A stretch of 64,000 bases of DNA from a bacterium YEK0313. Lineage in GTDB: Bacteria > Pseudomonadota > Alphaproteobacteria > Rhizobiales > Phreatobacteraceae. The translations under genes and the position numbers were made by a program. Positions 36,624 through 45,277 of this stretch are shown here, piece by piece. The stretch spans positions 4,740,615 to 4,804,614 of the forward strand of contig CCMO02000001.1 in assembly GCA_000751295.2 (NCBI GenBank), given 5' to 3'. The notes beneath the pieces are model-generated. The model did not search any database, was not told the origin of the DNA, and saw only the letters and a list, made by a program, of their open reading frames with translations. Position 1 is the first letter of the stretch, and every line of letters begins with the position of its first letter.

Positions 36624-36857
36624 GCGGCGCGACCGAGCGGATCTTCGCCGGCCGGTCGACGCCCCCAGTCGCGGCAGGCGCGGCCGATCCCATGCCAATC
36701 GGCGCACCCTTCCATCCATGCACCGGCGGGGCTCGGACGTCGACGCGCGCTCCCTCCGCGCCGCGTGAAACGGGGCGCGAAATCGCGCGGCCGGCAGCCG
36801 GCACCGGATTGAAACACGCAGTGCCGACATTGCAGCCGTTCAGGGAGACATGCTGCG

Positions 36858-37271
36858 ATGAGCCTGGCGCTTTCGCTCCTTTTCGCCGGTCATCTCGGCG
36901 CCGCTGCCGCGGCTCCGGCCGATGTCGCGCCGACGCCGGTCCAGTATGTCGAGAACCGTCGCGGCCACCTCGTCGGCGAGGGACGCCGGTTCGGCCGCGG
37001 CTACGACGTCGCGCGCCGCCGTGGCACCACCACCTTCACCGGCACGGGACGCAATTTCGGCGGTGGCTACGAGCAGCGTGGCAGCCGCATTTCGGGAACC
37101 GGCAGCCGCTTCGGCAGCGGCTACGACGTCTCGCGCAATCGCATCACCGGCACCGGCTCCAATTTCGGCGCCGGCTGGGAACGCCGGCCCAACGGCTCCT
37201 GGGTCGGAACGGGACGCAATTTCGGCCGGACCTGCGCGGCCGGCAGCAACCCGGCCATCGCCTGCCGGTGA
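36858..37271 (+). CDS. Secreted glycine-rich tandem-repeat protein, unknown
   Basis: A 137-residue protein: signal peptide MSLALSLLFAGHLGAAAAAP, then five near-tandem units of about 18-22 residues beginning near residues 40, 62, 80, 98 and 117, each with the pattern G-x-G-x-x-F-G-x-G-Y/W-D/E followed by a short Arg-rich linker. The last unit is truncated and ends with two cysteines (C126, C136). The mature part is basic. The repeats suggest stacked beta hairpins. No family recognised. An AGGGAG site lies ten bases before the ATG. Confidence 0.7.
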   Translation: MSLALSLLFAGHLGAAAAAPADVAPTPVQYVENRRGHLVGEGRRFGRGYDVARRRGTTTFTGTGRNFGGGYEQRGSRISGTGSRFGSGYDVSRNRITGTGSNFGAGWERRPNGSWVGTGRNFGRTCAAGSNPAIACR

Positions 37272-37365
37272 CGTGAGAGTTTGACGGTAGCGGCGCGCCG
37301 GCCCCCTACGCCCCCTCGACGGCGCGCCAATCGGGTCCTCAAGGCTTCGGCCTCGGGAACCCATC

Positions 37366-37411
37366 GAAGGCCATGACAGTCGCGCGAGCGGCTTCATGGC
37401 CTTCTTTTTTT
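37366..37411 (+). terminator. Strong intrinsic terminator after the repeat protein
   Basis: Stem GAAGGCCATGA (37366-37376) pairs perfectly with 37394-37404, with inner pairing of AGTCGC to GCGGCT around a GCGA loop, followed by seven T (37405-37411). It lies about 95 bases after the repeat-protein stop; a small RNA ending here is also possible. Confidence 0.85.
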
Positions 37412-37533
37412 GAACACAGCTCTTCGCGGAGACCGGTCCGGCCGTCCCTGTCGGCGGCGCCAAGCAGCGCCTGCCGGAACATGGCCCGCCGCCCTGCGTA
37501 ATATCCGTGGGATCCATGACGGTGCGAGGCGGC

Positions 37534-37977
37534 ATGAAATCGAAGCTGCTCGGCGAGACTTCCGGACAGAGAACCTTCGTGGTCGTGCTCGATCCCGGCG
37601 AGGAAGCCGTCGGCGCCTTGCTGGCATTCGCCCGCGAGCAGGCCATGACGGCTGCTTCGCTGACCGCCATCGGCGCCTTCGAAAAGGCGGTGGTCGGCTG
37701 GTTCGATCTCCAGGCGAAGTCCTATCGCAGGATCCCCGTCGACACGCAGTCCGAAGTGTTGAGCGCCATCGGCGACATAGCCGCCGACGACGGCGGCGAG
37801 GCCAGCCTGCATCTTCATGCCGTTCTCGGCCTGAGCGATGGCCAGACCCGTGGCGGACACCTGCTGGAGGGCATCGTCCGGCCGACGCTGGAGGTCATGG
37901 TCCAGGAATCGCCGGCCTTCCTGCGCCGCAGGCGGCATGCGGAGCTCGGCATCGCCTTGATCGACCTCGACACCTGA
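37534..37977 (+). CDS. PPC/DUF296 domain DNA-binding protein
   Basis: A 147-residue protein of the PPC (plants and prokaryotes conserved, DUF296) family: MKSKLLGETSGQRTFVVVLDPGEEAVGALLAFAREQ, FDLQAKSYRRIPV, ASLHLHAVLGLSDGQTRGGHLLEGIVRPTLEVMV. PPC domains form trimers and are linked to AT-rich DNA binding in plants; in bacteria the role is often unknown. The MKSKLL start at 37534 fits the family; ATG at 37516 is also in frame. It is 52 bases from the convergent apt gene. Confidence 0.85.
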   Translation: MKSKLLGETSGQRTFVVVLDPGEEAVGALLAFAREQAMTAASLTAIGAFEKAVVGWFDLQAKSYRRIPVDTQSEVLSAIGDIAADDGGEASLHLHAVLGLSDGQTRGGHLLEGIVRPTLEVMVQESPAFLRRRRHAELGIALIDLDT

Positions 37978-38028
37978 TCTGCCGACGGCGCCTCCACACG
38001 GCCTCCGGCAAAGGCCCCCGGGCCTTGT

Positions 38029-38574
38029 TCAATGCCCCTCGAAGCCGACCAGCGTGCGTACGGGCACGTTCATCGCGCGCAGCCGGTCCGCGCCGCCGAG
38101 CTCGGGCAGGTCGACGATGAAACAGGCCGCCTCAATCACCGCGCCGACCTGGGCGAGCAGCTTGACCGCGCCCTCAGCCGTGCCACCGGTGGCGATGAGG
38201 TCGTCGACCAGGATGACGCGCTCGCCCGGCCTGACCGCGTCGACATGGATCTCCATTTCGTCGCTGCCATATTCCAAGGCATAGGCCATCCGCACGGTCT
38301 GGTGCGGCAGCTTGCCCTTCTTGCGGATCGGCACGAAGCCGGCGGAGAGCTGATGAGCCACGGCTCCGCCCAGGATGAAGCCGCGCGCTTCCATGCCGGC
38401 CACCTTGTCGATCTTGGCGCCGGCCCAGGGCTGGACCAGCGCATCCACGGCCCGCCGGAACGCCCGGGCATCGCCCAGCAGCGTGGTGATGTCGCGGAAC
38501 AGGATGCCGGGCTTGGGATAGTCGGGAATGGTGCGGATCGCACGCCTGAGTTCGTCTTCGAGTCCGCTCGCCAT
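38029..38574 (-). CDS. apt: Adenine phosphoribosyltransferase
   Basis: Salvages adenine to AMP with PRPP. The 181 residues contain the N-terminal RTIPDYPKPGILFRDITTLLGD, the hood region with GMEARGFILGGAVAHQL, the KKGKLPHQTVRMAYALEYG loop and the PRPP site VILVDDLIATGGTAEGA. The ATG at 38574 has a GAGGTGA site eight bases upstream; a GTG at 38586 is a weaker alternative. It pairs functionally with mtnP further downstream (adenine produced there is reused here). Confidence 0.96.
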   Translation of the reverse strand: MASGLEDELRRAIRTIPDYPKPGILFRDITTLLGDARAFRRAVDALVQPWAGAKIDKVAGMEARGFILGGAVAHQLSAGFVPIRKKGKLPHQTVRMAYALEYGSDEMEIHVDAVRPGERVILVDDLIATGGTAEGAVKLLAQVGAVIEAACFIVDLPELGGADRLRAMNVPVRTLVGFEGH

Positions 38575-38652
38575 GACCGCGTTCACCTCGCATCGCGACA
38601 GGCCACCGGTCGCGTCGATGCGCCGGCGGCCGAAACCTCTTCATAGGCCGTC

Positions 38653-39570
38653 TCAGGCCCCGGGCGGAAGCCGGATCGTCGCGGCGAGATAGTCGAGAAA
38701 GGCGCGCACGCGCGCCGGCAAGTGGCCGCCCTGCCCGACGAAGATCGCGTGGATCGGCTCCCGGTCGCCCGGATTGAAGTCTTCGAGCACTGGCACCAGC
38801 CGGCCGGCGGCGATGTCCTCATGCGTCTGGAACCGCGAGAGCCGGGCGAGGCCGAGCCCGGCCAGCGCCAGAGCCAGCATGGTCTCGCCGTCACTGGCGA
38901 GGGCGTTGCCGGCAGGAGAGATGGAAACGATGCTGCCGTCGGGCATGCGAAACGGCCAGCTCTCGACCAGCCGCGTGAAGCCGAAGCCGAGGAGATTGTG
39001 GCCGACGAGATCGGCGGGCGACCTGGGCGCGCCGCGGCCGGCGAGATAGGCGGGCGAAGCGACGACCACCACCCGGCTCTCGCCGAGCTTGCGCGCGACG
39101 AGGCGCGATTCGCGCAAGGGGCCGACGCGGATCGCCACGTCGGCGCGCTGCTCCATCAGGTCGACCACCGTATCGGTCAGGACGAGGTCGATCGAGACTT
39201 CCGGATGCCGCGCCAGGAAGTCGGGGATAAGGGGCGCCAGATAGCGCCGGCCGAAGGCGACATTGGCATTGACCCTGAGGCGCCCGCGCGGGCTCGCGCC
39301 GGCCGCGGCCTCGCGCTCGGCCGTGTCGAGGTCGCCGAGGATCTGCACGGCTCGCTCATAGAAGGCCGCTCCCTCGGCGGTCAGTTGCAGGCTGCGCGTC
39401 GAGCGGTTGACGAGCCGCACGCCAAGGCGCGCCTCCAGCCGGCCGATCAGCTTGCTGACCGCGGAGGGCGTCATCCGGAGCGCCCGCGCGGCAGCCGAAA
39501 AGCCGCCTTGTTCGGTCACCCGCACGAACACTTCGAGCTCGCCGGAGCGATTGACATCGTGTCGCCGCAT
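38653..39570 (-). CDS. LysR-family transcriptional regulator
   Basis: A 305-residue LysR protein: DNA-binding domain with ELEVFVRVTEQGGFSAAARALRMTPSAVSKLIGRLEARLGVRLVNRSTRSL and an effector domain (SPRGRLRVNANVAFGRRYLAPLIPDFLARHPEVSIDLVL). It belongs to the DhcR/TrcR-like subgroup that controls neighbouring exporters or oxidoreductases. It is divergent from the MFS gene, 123 bases away, which is the likely target. Length is normal. Confidence 0.9.
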   Translation of the reverse strand: MRRHDVNRSGELEVFVRVTEQGGFSAAARALRMTPSAVSKLIGRLEARLGVRLVNRSTRSLQLTAEGAAFYERAVQILGDLDTAEREAAAGASPRGRLRVNANVAFGRRYLAPLIPDFLARHPEVSIDLVLTDTVVDLMEQRADVAIRVGPLRESRLVARKLGESRVVVVASPAYLAGRGAPRSPADLVGHNLLGFGFTRLVESWPFRMPDGSIVSISPAGNALASDGETMLALALAGLGLARLSRFQTHEDIAAGRLVPVLEDFNPGDREPIHAIFVGQGGHLPARVRAFLDYLAATIRLPPGA

Positions 39571-39693
39571 CGTGAACTCAAGTCACAGGTCAAATTCCAA
39601 CACGCAATCTAGTTCATCAATGCAGGCAGGTCCATCTGGTCGGCCATGCCGGCCCTCGGCCGGCCTCCTCTCCCGCCCGCCGGACCTTTCGTC

Positions 39694-40869
39694 ATGCCCC
39701 TTGCCCTCTATGCCCTCACAGCCGGAGCCTTCGGCATCGGCGTCACCGAATTCGTCATCATGGGCCTGCTGATCCAGGTCGGTGCCGATCTCGGCGTTTC
39801 GATCTCCGCAGCAGGCCTGCTCATTTCCGGCTATGCCCTCGGCGTCGTGGTCGGCGCGCCGCTGATGACCGGGCTGACCGCACGCTGGCCGCGCAAGACC
39901 GTCCTGGTCGCCCTGATGGTCGTCTTCACCATCGGCAATCTCGCCTGCGCGATCGCCCCCGACTACTGGTCGCTGATGGCGGCCCGCGTGCTGACCGCCT
40001 TCGCGCACGGCACATTCTTCGGCGTCGGCTCGGTGGTCGCCACCACCCTGGTCCCGCCGAACCGCAAGGCCTCGGCCATCGCGGTCATGTTCACCGGCCT
40101 GACGGTCGCCAACATTCTCGGCGTGCCGTTCGGCACCTGGCTCGGCCAGGCCCTCGGTTGGCGCTCGACCTTCTGGGCGGTAACCCTGATCGGCCTCCTC
40201 GCCGTCGCGGTGATCGCGCTCGCCGTGCCGCGCGACGACAAGCCGGAAGCCGCCGGCAGCCTGAAGGCCGATCTGCAGGTCTTCGCCCGGCCCCAGGTGC
40301 TGCTCGCGCTCGCCATGACCGTGTTCGGCTGGATCGGCGTCTTCGCCGTCTTCACCTTCATCGCGCCGATCCTGACCGGCATCACCGGCTTTCCTGATGC
40401 CGCGGTCTCGCCGATCCTGCTGGTCTTCGGCCTCGGCCTCGTCGCCGGCAATCTCGGCGGCGGCAAGCTCGCCGACCGCTGGCTGATGCCCTCCGTCATC
40501 GGTACGCTGCTGGCGCTTGCCGTCGTGCTGGCGCTGATGACCCTCGCCGTGCACGACCGCATCGCCGCCGTCCTGTTCGTCGGCCTGCTCGGCGCCGCCG
40601 CCTTCGCCAATGTGCCGCCGCTGCAAATGTGGCTGCTCGAGAAGGCTGAAGGCGCCGGCCAGAGCCTCGCCTCCAGTCTCAACATTGCCGCCTTCAATCT
40701 CGGCAATGCCATCGGCGCCTGGCTCGGCGGGGCGGTGATCGACCATGGCCCGGGCCTTGGCGCCGTGCCGCTGGTCGCGGCCGCCGCCCCGCTCGTCGCG
40801 CTCGCCATCGCCCTGGTCAGCCGGCGGCTCGATGCGCCGCGCCTGGTGACCGCCTCCGAATGCCCCTGA
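39694..40869 (+). CDS. MFS exporter, sugar/drug efflux type (AraJ/YdhP-like)
   Basis: A 391-residue transporter with twelve predicted helices, starting MPLALYALTAGAFGIGVTEFVIMGLLIQVGADLGVS, which carries the GxxxFVIMGLL-type motif of the DHA1 family (AraJ, YdhP, YdeA). The conserved loop motif is represented near residues 65-75 (MTGLTARWPRKTVLVAL). ATG 39694 gives the natural start. Likely regulated by the divergent LysR gene; substrate unknown. Confidence 0.9.
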   Translation: MPLALYALTAGAFGIGVTEFVIMGLLIQVGADLGVSISAAGLLISGYALGVVVGAPLMTGLTARWPRKTVLVALMVVFTIGNLACAIAPDYWSLMAARVLTAFAHGTFFGVGSVVATTLVPPNRKASAIAVMFTGLTVANILGVPFGTWLGQALGWRSTFWAVTLIGLLAVAVIALAVPRDDKPEAAGSLKADLQVFARPQVLLALAMTVFGWIGVFAVFTFIAPILTGITGFPDAAVSPILLVFGLGLVAGNLGGGKLADRWLMPSVIGTLLALAVVLALMTLAVHDRIAAVLFVGLLGAAAFANVPPLQMWLLEKAEGAGQSLASSLNIAAFNLGNAIGAWLGGAVIDHGPGLGAVPLVAAAAPLVALAIALVSRRLDAPRLVTASECP

Positions 40870-40883
40870 GGCGCGGCCGCCCC

Positions 40884-40910
40884 ATCCGGTTCGCCCCGCG
40901 CGAACCGGAT
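40884..40910. terminator. Hairpin after the MFS gene
   Basis: A perfect 10-bp inverted repeat (ATCCGGTTCG at 40884-40893 with 40901-40910) and seven-base loop, 15 bases after the MFS stop. No T-run follows. Could be a terminator or an operator for the next gene. Confidence 0.45.
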
Positions 40911-41022
40911 ATCGGCTTCTGGAATTGATGGTGCGCTCCTTTCGGCGGAATGAAACAATGCGGGACCGGAAGAGACCGTCGGCGGCAGTGCCACGGCCTC
41001 CAAGAACCCCAGGACGCCCATC

Positions 41023-42009
41023 GTGACCGCCATCGCCGCCCCGACCCGCCGGCAGATCCTTGCCGCTCCCGCCGTCCTCGCCCTGGCCGGCGCAGCGCCC
41101 GCGCTCGGCTATCCGACGCGACCGGTCACGTTGATCGTGCCCTATGCCGCCGGGGGCACGGCCGATATCCTGGCGCGCATCGTCGCGGAAGGCCTCGGCC
41201 CCCTCCTCGGCCAGTCGGTGGTCGTCGAGAACAAGCCGGGGGCGAGCGGCACCATCGGCTGCCATGCGGTCGCCAAGGCCGATGCCGACGGACAGACCCT
41301 GCTGTTCACAGCGGGCGGTCCGTTGACGGTCGGCCCGCACCTGTCGCGCAACGTGCCCTATCGCACCGACACCGACTTCACGCCGATCGGCCTCGTCACC
41401 GAAGTGCCGAGCTTCCTGGTCGTCAACGACCGGAGCCGCTTCCGGACCGCGGCCGATCTCGTCGCGGAGGCGCGCGCCAAGCCGGGCTCCCTGCGTTTCG
41501 CCTCGCCCGGCGTCGGCACGTCGGTGCACCTCCTGGCCGAGCTGTTCCGCCTGCAGGCCGGCTTCGAGGCCCAGCACATCCCCTATCGTGGCGGCGCGCC
41601 GGCGGTGAACGACCTGATGGGTGGCCATGTCGACTATCTCTTCGAAAATGTGCCCCAGCTCCTGCCGCAGGTCGCCGGCCATTCCTTGCGGGCGCTCGCG
41701 GTGACCGCGCCGCGCCGGCTGGCCTCGACGCCCGAAGTGCCGACGCTGGACGAGACCGGGATCGCCAATGTCGGCGTCGGGACCTGGTACGGCCTGCTCG
41801 GCCCGGCCGGCCTTGCCGCCGACGTCGTCGACAAGCTGGCGGCGACCCTGGTGCACGCGGTCGCGGCCGAGGCGAGCCGCAAGCGCCTCGCCGATCTCGC
41901 CGTCGAAGCCGATGTCGTGCCGGGGCAGCGCTTCCGTCAGTTTCTCGCCGACGACAGCGCGCGCTGGAAGGCGACGATCGATCGGGCCAGAATCACGCTC
42001 GCCAACTGA
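41023..42009 (+). CDS. Tripartite tricarboxylate transporter substrate-binding protein (orphan, second copy)
   Basis: A 328-residue Bug/TctC family protein. It begins at GTG 41023 with an AGGA site eight bases upstream and a twin-arginine-like signal (TRRQILAAPAVLALAGAAPALG). Motifs YPTRPVTLIVPYAAGGTADILARIVAEGL, VVVENKPGASGTIGCHAVAKADADG, FASPGVGTSVHLLAELFRL and HIPYRGGAPAVNDLMGGHVDYLF are diagnostic. Like the copy at 18-19 kb, it has no membrane partner genes. It is convergent with mtnP. Ligand unknown. Confidence 0.92.
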   Translation: MTAIAAPTRRQILAAPAVLALAGAAPALGYPTRPVTLIVPYAAGGTADILARIVAEGLGPLLGQSVVVENKPGASGTIGCHAVAKADADGQTLLFTAGGPLTVGPHLSRNVPYRTDTDFTPIGLVTEVPSFLVVNDRSRFRTAADLVAEARAKPGSLRFASPGVGTSVHLLAELFRLQAGFEAQHIPYRGGAPAVNDLMGGHVDYLFENVPQLLPQVAGHSLRALAVTAPRRLASTPEVPTLDETGIANVGVGTWYGLLGPAGLAADVVDKLAATLVHAVAAEASRKRLADLAVEADVVPGQRFRQFLADDSARWKATIDRARITLAN

Positions 42010-42069
42010 CGCCGCGGCGGCCGGCGGATCGTTGCCCGCCTCTCGAAACGGCACCGCGCGGCGGGGCCG

Positions 42070-42945
42070 TCAGAGCCCGAGCACCCGGCCCGCGACCGCG
42101 TCGAGCCGGGCGACGAGGTCGGGGTCGCGCTGATCCCTCGCCGTAATGATCGCGTGGTCCAGGGCACGATCCGAGCCGACGGGACACGGTTCGTGCTCCG
42201 CGGGAAAGTCGCGCGCGAGCCGCGCCACCAGCCGCCGGGCCTTGTCGGCATTGCCGTGGAGGTGGTGCAGCACCTGCGCGACATCCACCGGCCCGGTCTC
42301 TTCGTGCCAGGCGTCGAAATCGGTGACCATGCCGACGAAGCAGTAGGAGATCTCGGCCTCGCGCGCGAGCTTGGCTTCCGGCATCGAGGTCATGCCGATC
42401 AGGTCCCAGCCCTGGGCCTTGTGGAACAGGCTTTCGGCGAGCGTCGAGAAGGCCGGCCCTTCCATGCACACCGCGGTGCCGCCGACGGCGTGGTCGATCG
42501 CTTCGGCCGCCGCGGCCGCCGCGACGCGCCGCTGCAGGAGCGGCGCGACCGGATGGGAAAAGGCGACATGGGCGACGCAGCCGGCCCCGAAAAAGCTCGG
42601 GGCCCGGCGGAACGTCTTGTCGATGAACTGGTCGGCCAGCACGAAGGTGCCCGGCGGCAGCTCGCCCTTGAACGACCCGACGGCCGACAGCGAGACGAGA
42701 TCGGTCACGCCCAGCCGCTTCAGCGCGTCGATATTGGCGCGATAGTTGATGTCGGACGGGCTGAGCGCGTGGCCCTGGCCATGGCGCGCCAGGAAGACGA
42801 TTTCGGTCGTGCCGAGCCGGCCGCGCCGCAGCGGCGCCGAGGGGCTGCCCCAGGGCGAGGCGACCGTCACGTCCTGCGCGTCGGCAAGGCCCGGCAGGTC
42901 GTAGATGCCGGAGCCGCCGATAATGCCGAGCACCGCTTTCGTCAT
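42070..42945 (-). CDS. mtnP: S-methyl-5'-thioadenosine phosphorylase
   Basis: Phosphorolyses methylthioadenosine to adenine and methylthioribose-1-phosphate in methionine salvage and polyamine metabolism. The 291 residues begin KAVLGIIGGSGIYDLPGLADAQDV and contain FLARHGQGHALSPSDINYRANIDALKRLGV, SLSAVGSFKGELPPGTFVLADQFIDKT and VCMEGPAFSTLAESLFHKAQGWDLIGMTSMPEAKLAREAEISYCFVGMVTDFDAW, all diagnostic. The ATG at 42945 has GGAGGGAGAGGGG upstream. Adenine released here feeds Apt. Confidence 0.95.
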   Translation of the reverse strand: MTKAVLGIIGGSGIYDLPGLADAQDVTVASPWGSPSAPLRRGRLGTTEIVFLARHGQGHALSPSDINYRANIDALKRLGVTDLVSLSAVGSFKGELPPGTFVLADQFIDKTFRRAPSFFGAGCVAHVAFSHPVAPLLQRRVAAAAAAEAIDHAVGGTAVCMEGPAFSTLAESLFHKAQGWDLIGMTSMPEAKLAREAEISYCFVGMVTDFDAWHEETGPVDVAQVLHHLHGNADKARRLVARLARDFPAEHEPCPVGSDRALDHAIITARDQRDPDLVARLDAVAGRVLGL

Positions 42946-43006
42946 GCCCCTCTCCCTCCGGCGCATCCGCCGCCCGTCGGCCGGGCCGGCAGGCCTCGCG
43001 TCCACG

Positions 43007-43031
43007 AAAAAGGGCCGCTCGCGCGGCCCTT
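43007..43031 (-). terminator. Intrinsic terminator of the pet operon
   Basis: Read on the minus strand, a 9-bp stem (43023-43031 with 43010-43018) with a GCGA loop is followed by a run of T from 43011 to 43007. It lies about 37 bases after the petC stop and separates it from mtnP. Confidence 0.9.
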
Positions 43032-43067
43032 CGTCAAGTCTCCCGCCAGCCTGCGGCACAAGCCGCG

Positions 43068-43913
43068 TCAGGCGTGGCCTTCGACCTTCGACCAGACCCG
43101 CTTCTTGGTGAAGTAGAGCAGGATCGACAGGACGACCAGGAACAGCAGGACCTGGAAGCCGATGCGCTTGCGCTGCTCCATGGCCGGCTCGGCCGTCCAC
43201 ATCAGGAAGGCGGCGACGTCGGTCGCATATTGCTGGGCGGTCTGCGGCGAGCCGTCGGAATAGGTCACCTGGCCATCCTGCAGGATGTTCGGCATGGCGA
43301 CCGCATTGCCGGGGAAATACCGGTTGTAGTTGAGGCCGGCGGGCACGTCGTGGCCGGTCTCGTAGCCGGTCAGGAAGGCCTTGATGTAGTCGACGCCGTG
43401 CTCCTGGTACATGTTGAAGATGTCGACCAGGAACCAGGGGAAGCCGCGCTCGTAGGAGCGCGCCTTGGCCATCAGCGACAGGTCCGGCGGCGCCTTGCCG
43501 TTATGCGCCGCTTCCGCCGCCTTGATGTTGGCGAACGGCCCGGGAATACGGTCGGAAGCGCGCGGCGCGCGCTCGGCCGGCTGACCGTCGTCGCCGATCT
43601 CGCGCACCTTGTGCATCCAGTCGGCGGCGATCGCCGCGACCTGGTTGGCCGGAAATTCGGGGCCGCCGGGCTGCGACAGGTTGCGGAACGACACCTGGCC
43701 GATGGCGTGGCAGGCGGCGCACACTTCCTTGTAGACCTGGAAGCCGCGCTGCAGCTGCGCCCGGTCGAACAGGCCGAACGGGCCCGAGAACGACCAGGAC
43801 GAGCGCGGCGGATTTTCCTGCTCGGCCGCGCTCGCCGGCGCGGCCAGGCCGAGACCGAGGCCGAGGAGGCCGGCGGCGACGGCAAGACGCAGAGAGGTTG
43901 ATTTCATTGTCAT
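43068..43913 (-). CDS. petC: Cytochrome c1
   Basis: Heme c subunit of the cytochrome bc1 complex, taking electrons from the Rieske protein to cytochrome c. The protein has a signal peptide (residues 1-29), the heme motif CAACH at 65-69, the axial methionine region NAVAMPNIL and a C-terminal membrane anchor (FQVLLFLVVLSILLYFTKKRVW). Length of 281 residues is typical of an unfused cytochrome c1. The ATG at 43913 or at 43907 is possible; AGGA sits upstream. Third gene of petA-petB-petC, 27 bases after petB. Confidence 0.95.
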   Translation of the reverse strand: MTMKSTSLRLAVAAGLLGLGLGLAAPASAAEQENPPRSSWSFSGPFGLFDRAQLQRGFQVYKEVCAACHAIGQVSFRNLSQPGGPEFPANQVAAIAADWMHKVREIGDDGQPAERAPRASDRIPGPFANIKAAEAAHNGKAPPDLSLMAKARSYERGFPWFLVDIFNMYQEHGVDYIKAFLTGYETGHDVPAGLNYNRYFPGNAVAMPNILQDGQVTYSDGSPQTAQQYATDVAAFLMWTAEPAMEQRKRIGFQVLLFLVVLSILLYFTKKRVWSKVEGHA

Positions 43914-43940
43914 CGATCCTTGTTCGCTCTCTCGGCGTCC

Positions 43941-45254
43941 TTAAGCACGGGTCTCGGGTGCGGCATTGGCCCCCGCGGTCACCGGCGCGCCACCCTTCGA
44001 CTTGGCGAGCACGGCGTCGGCGATCGAAGCCGGCAGCGGCTTCGGCGTCTCGAACAGGCCGAGCAGCGGCAGCGCCACCAGGAAATAGGCGAAGTAGAGC
44101 GCGGTGAAGATCAGCGACAGCATCGGATAGATGCCCTCGGGCGGCTTGGAGCCGAGCCAGCCGAGCATGATGCAGACGAAGACGAAGGCCCAGAAGAACT
44201 GCTTGTGCAGCGGCCGGTAGGCGGTCGATTTCACCTTGGACGTGTCGAGCCAGGGCAGGAAGGCCAGCACCGCGATCGCGGCGAACATGGCGAGCACGCC
44301 GCCGAGCTTCGAGGGGATGGTGAAGATCACCAGGTTCACGTCGAAGGTGATGGCGCGCAGGATCGCGTAGAACGGCAGGAAGTACCATTCCGGAACGATG
44401 TGGGCCGGCGTCACCAGCGGATCGGCCTGCACGTAGTTGACGGCATGGCCGAGATAGTTCGGGTGGAAGAAGGTGAAGTACATGAACATGATGAAGAACA
44501 CCGAGATGCCGAGCGCATCCTTCAGCGTCGCATAGGGCGTGAACGCCACGGTGTCCTTCTTGACGTCCTTCACCTCGACGCCGGTCGGGTTGTTCTGTCC
44601 GGTCACATGCAGCGCCCAGACGTGCAGCGCGACGACGCCGGCGATCATGAACGGCAGCAGATAGTGCAGCGAGAAGAAGCGGTTGAGGGTCGGATTGTCG
44701 ACCGAATAGCCGCCCCAGAGATATTCGACCACCGTCGGGCCGACCAGCGGCACGGCCGAGAACAGGTTGGTGATGACCACCGCGCCCCACATCGACATCT
44801 GGCCCCAGGGCAGGACATAGCCCATGAAGGCCGTCGCCATCATCAGCAGGTAGATGATGACGCCGAGGATCCAGAGCACCTCGCGCGGCGCCTTGTAGGA
44901 GCCGTAATAGAGGCCGCGCAGCATGTGGATATAGACCGCCACGAAGAACATCGAGGCGCCGGTCGCATGCAGGTAGCGGATCATCCAGCCGTAGTTCACG
45001 TCGCGCATGATGTGCTCAACCGAGTTGAACGCCATGTCGACATGGGCGGTGTAGTGCATCGCCAGCACGATGCCGGTGACGATCTGCGACACCAGCATGA
45101 CCGAGAGGATGCCGCCGAAGGTCCAGAAATAGTTGAGATTCTTCGGCACCGGATAGGCGATGAAGGAATCGTAGACGAGCCGCGGCAACGGCAGGCGCGC
45201 GTCGAGCCATTTCCCGAAGCCGGACGTCGGAACGTATTGCGAATGACCCTGCAT
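43941..45254 (-). CDS. petB: Cytochrome b of the bc1 complex
   Basis: Membrane core of ubiquinol-cytochrome c reductase with two hemes b. Eight helices are visible; the Qo-site motif VPEWYFLPFYAILR (PEWY) and helix B/D regions GWMIRYLHATGASMFFVAVYIHM and HYLLPFMIAGVVALHVWALH with heme ligand histidines are present. C-terminal residues after 400 include an Ala/Lys-rich tail. The ATG at 45254 has GAGG upstream; an alternate TTG start is three codons earlier. Located between petA and petC in one operon. Confidence 0.97.
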   Translation of the reverse strand: MQGHSQYVPTSGFGKWLDARLPLPRLVYDSFIAYPVPKNLNYFWTFGGILSVMLVSQIVTGIVLAMHYTAHVDMAFNSVEHIMRDVNYGWMIRYLHATGASMFFVAVYIHMLRGLYYGSYKAPREVLWILGVIIYLLMMATAFMGYVLPWGQMSMWGAVVITNLFSAVPLVGPTVVEYLWGGYSVDNPTLNRFFSLHYLLPFMIAGVVALHVWALHVTGQNNPTGVEVKDVKKDTVAFTPYATLKDALGISVFFIMFMYFTFFHPNYLGHAVNYVQADPLVTPAHIVPEWYFLPFYAILRAITFDVNLVIFTIPSKLGGVLAMFAAIAVLAFLPWLDTSKVKSTAYRPLHKQFFWAFVFVCIMLGWLGSKPPEGIYPMLSLIFTALYFAYFLVALPLLGLFETPKPLPASIADAVLAKSKGGAPVTAGANAAPETRA

Positions 45255-45277
45255 GGTCCTCAACCTCTATTGGATCG

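Noticed and set aside
36950..37260. Recurrent short DNA motifs in the glycine-repeat gene as possible CRISPR repeats
   Set aside because: The units are 54-66 bases, diverged and coding, and there are no cas genes in the window.
39583..42054. An 820-codon minus-strand frame opposite MFS and TctC genes
   Set aside because: Low-complexity Arg/Gly/Asp text with no motifs and no spacing logic.
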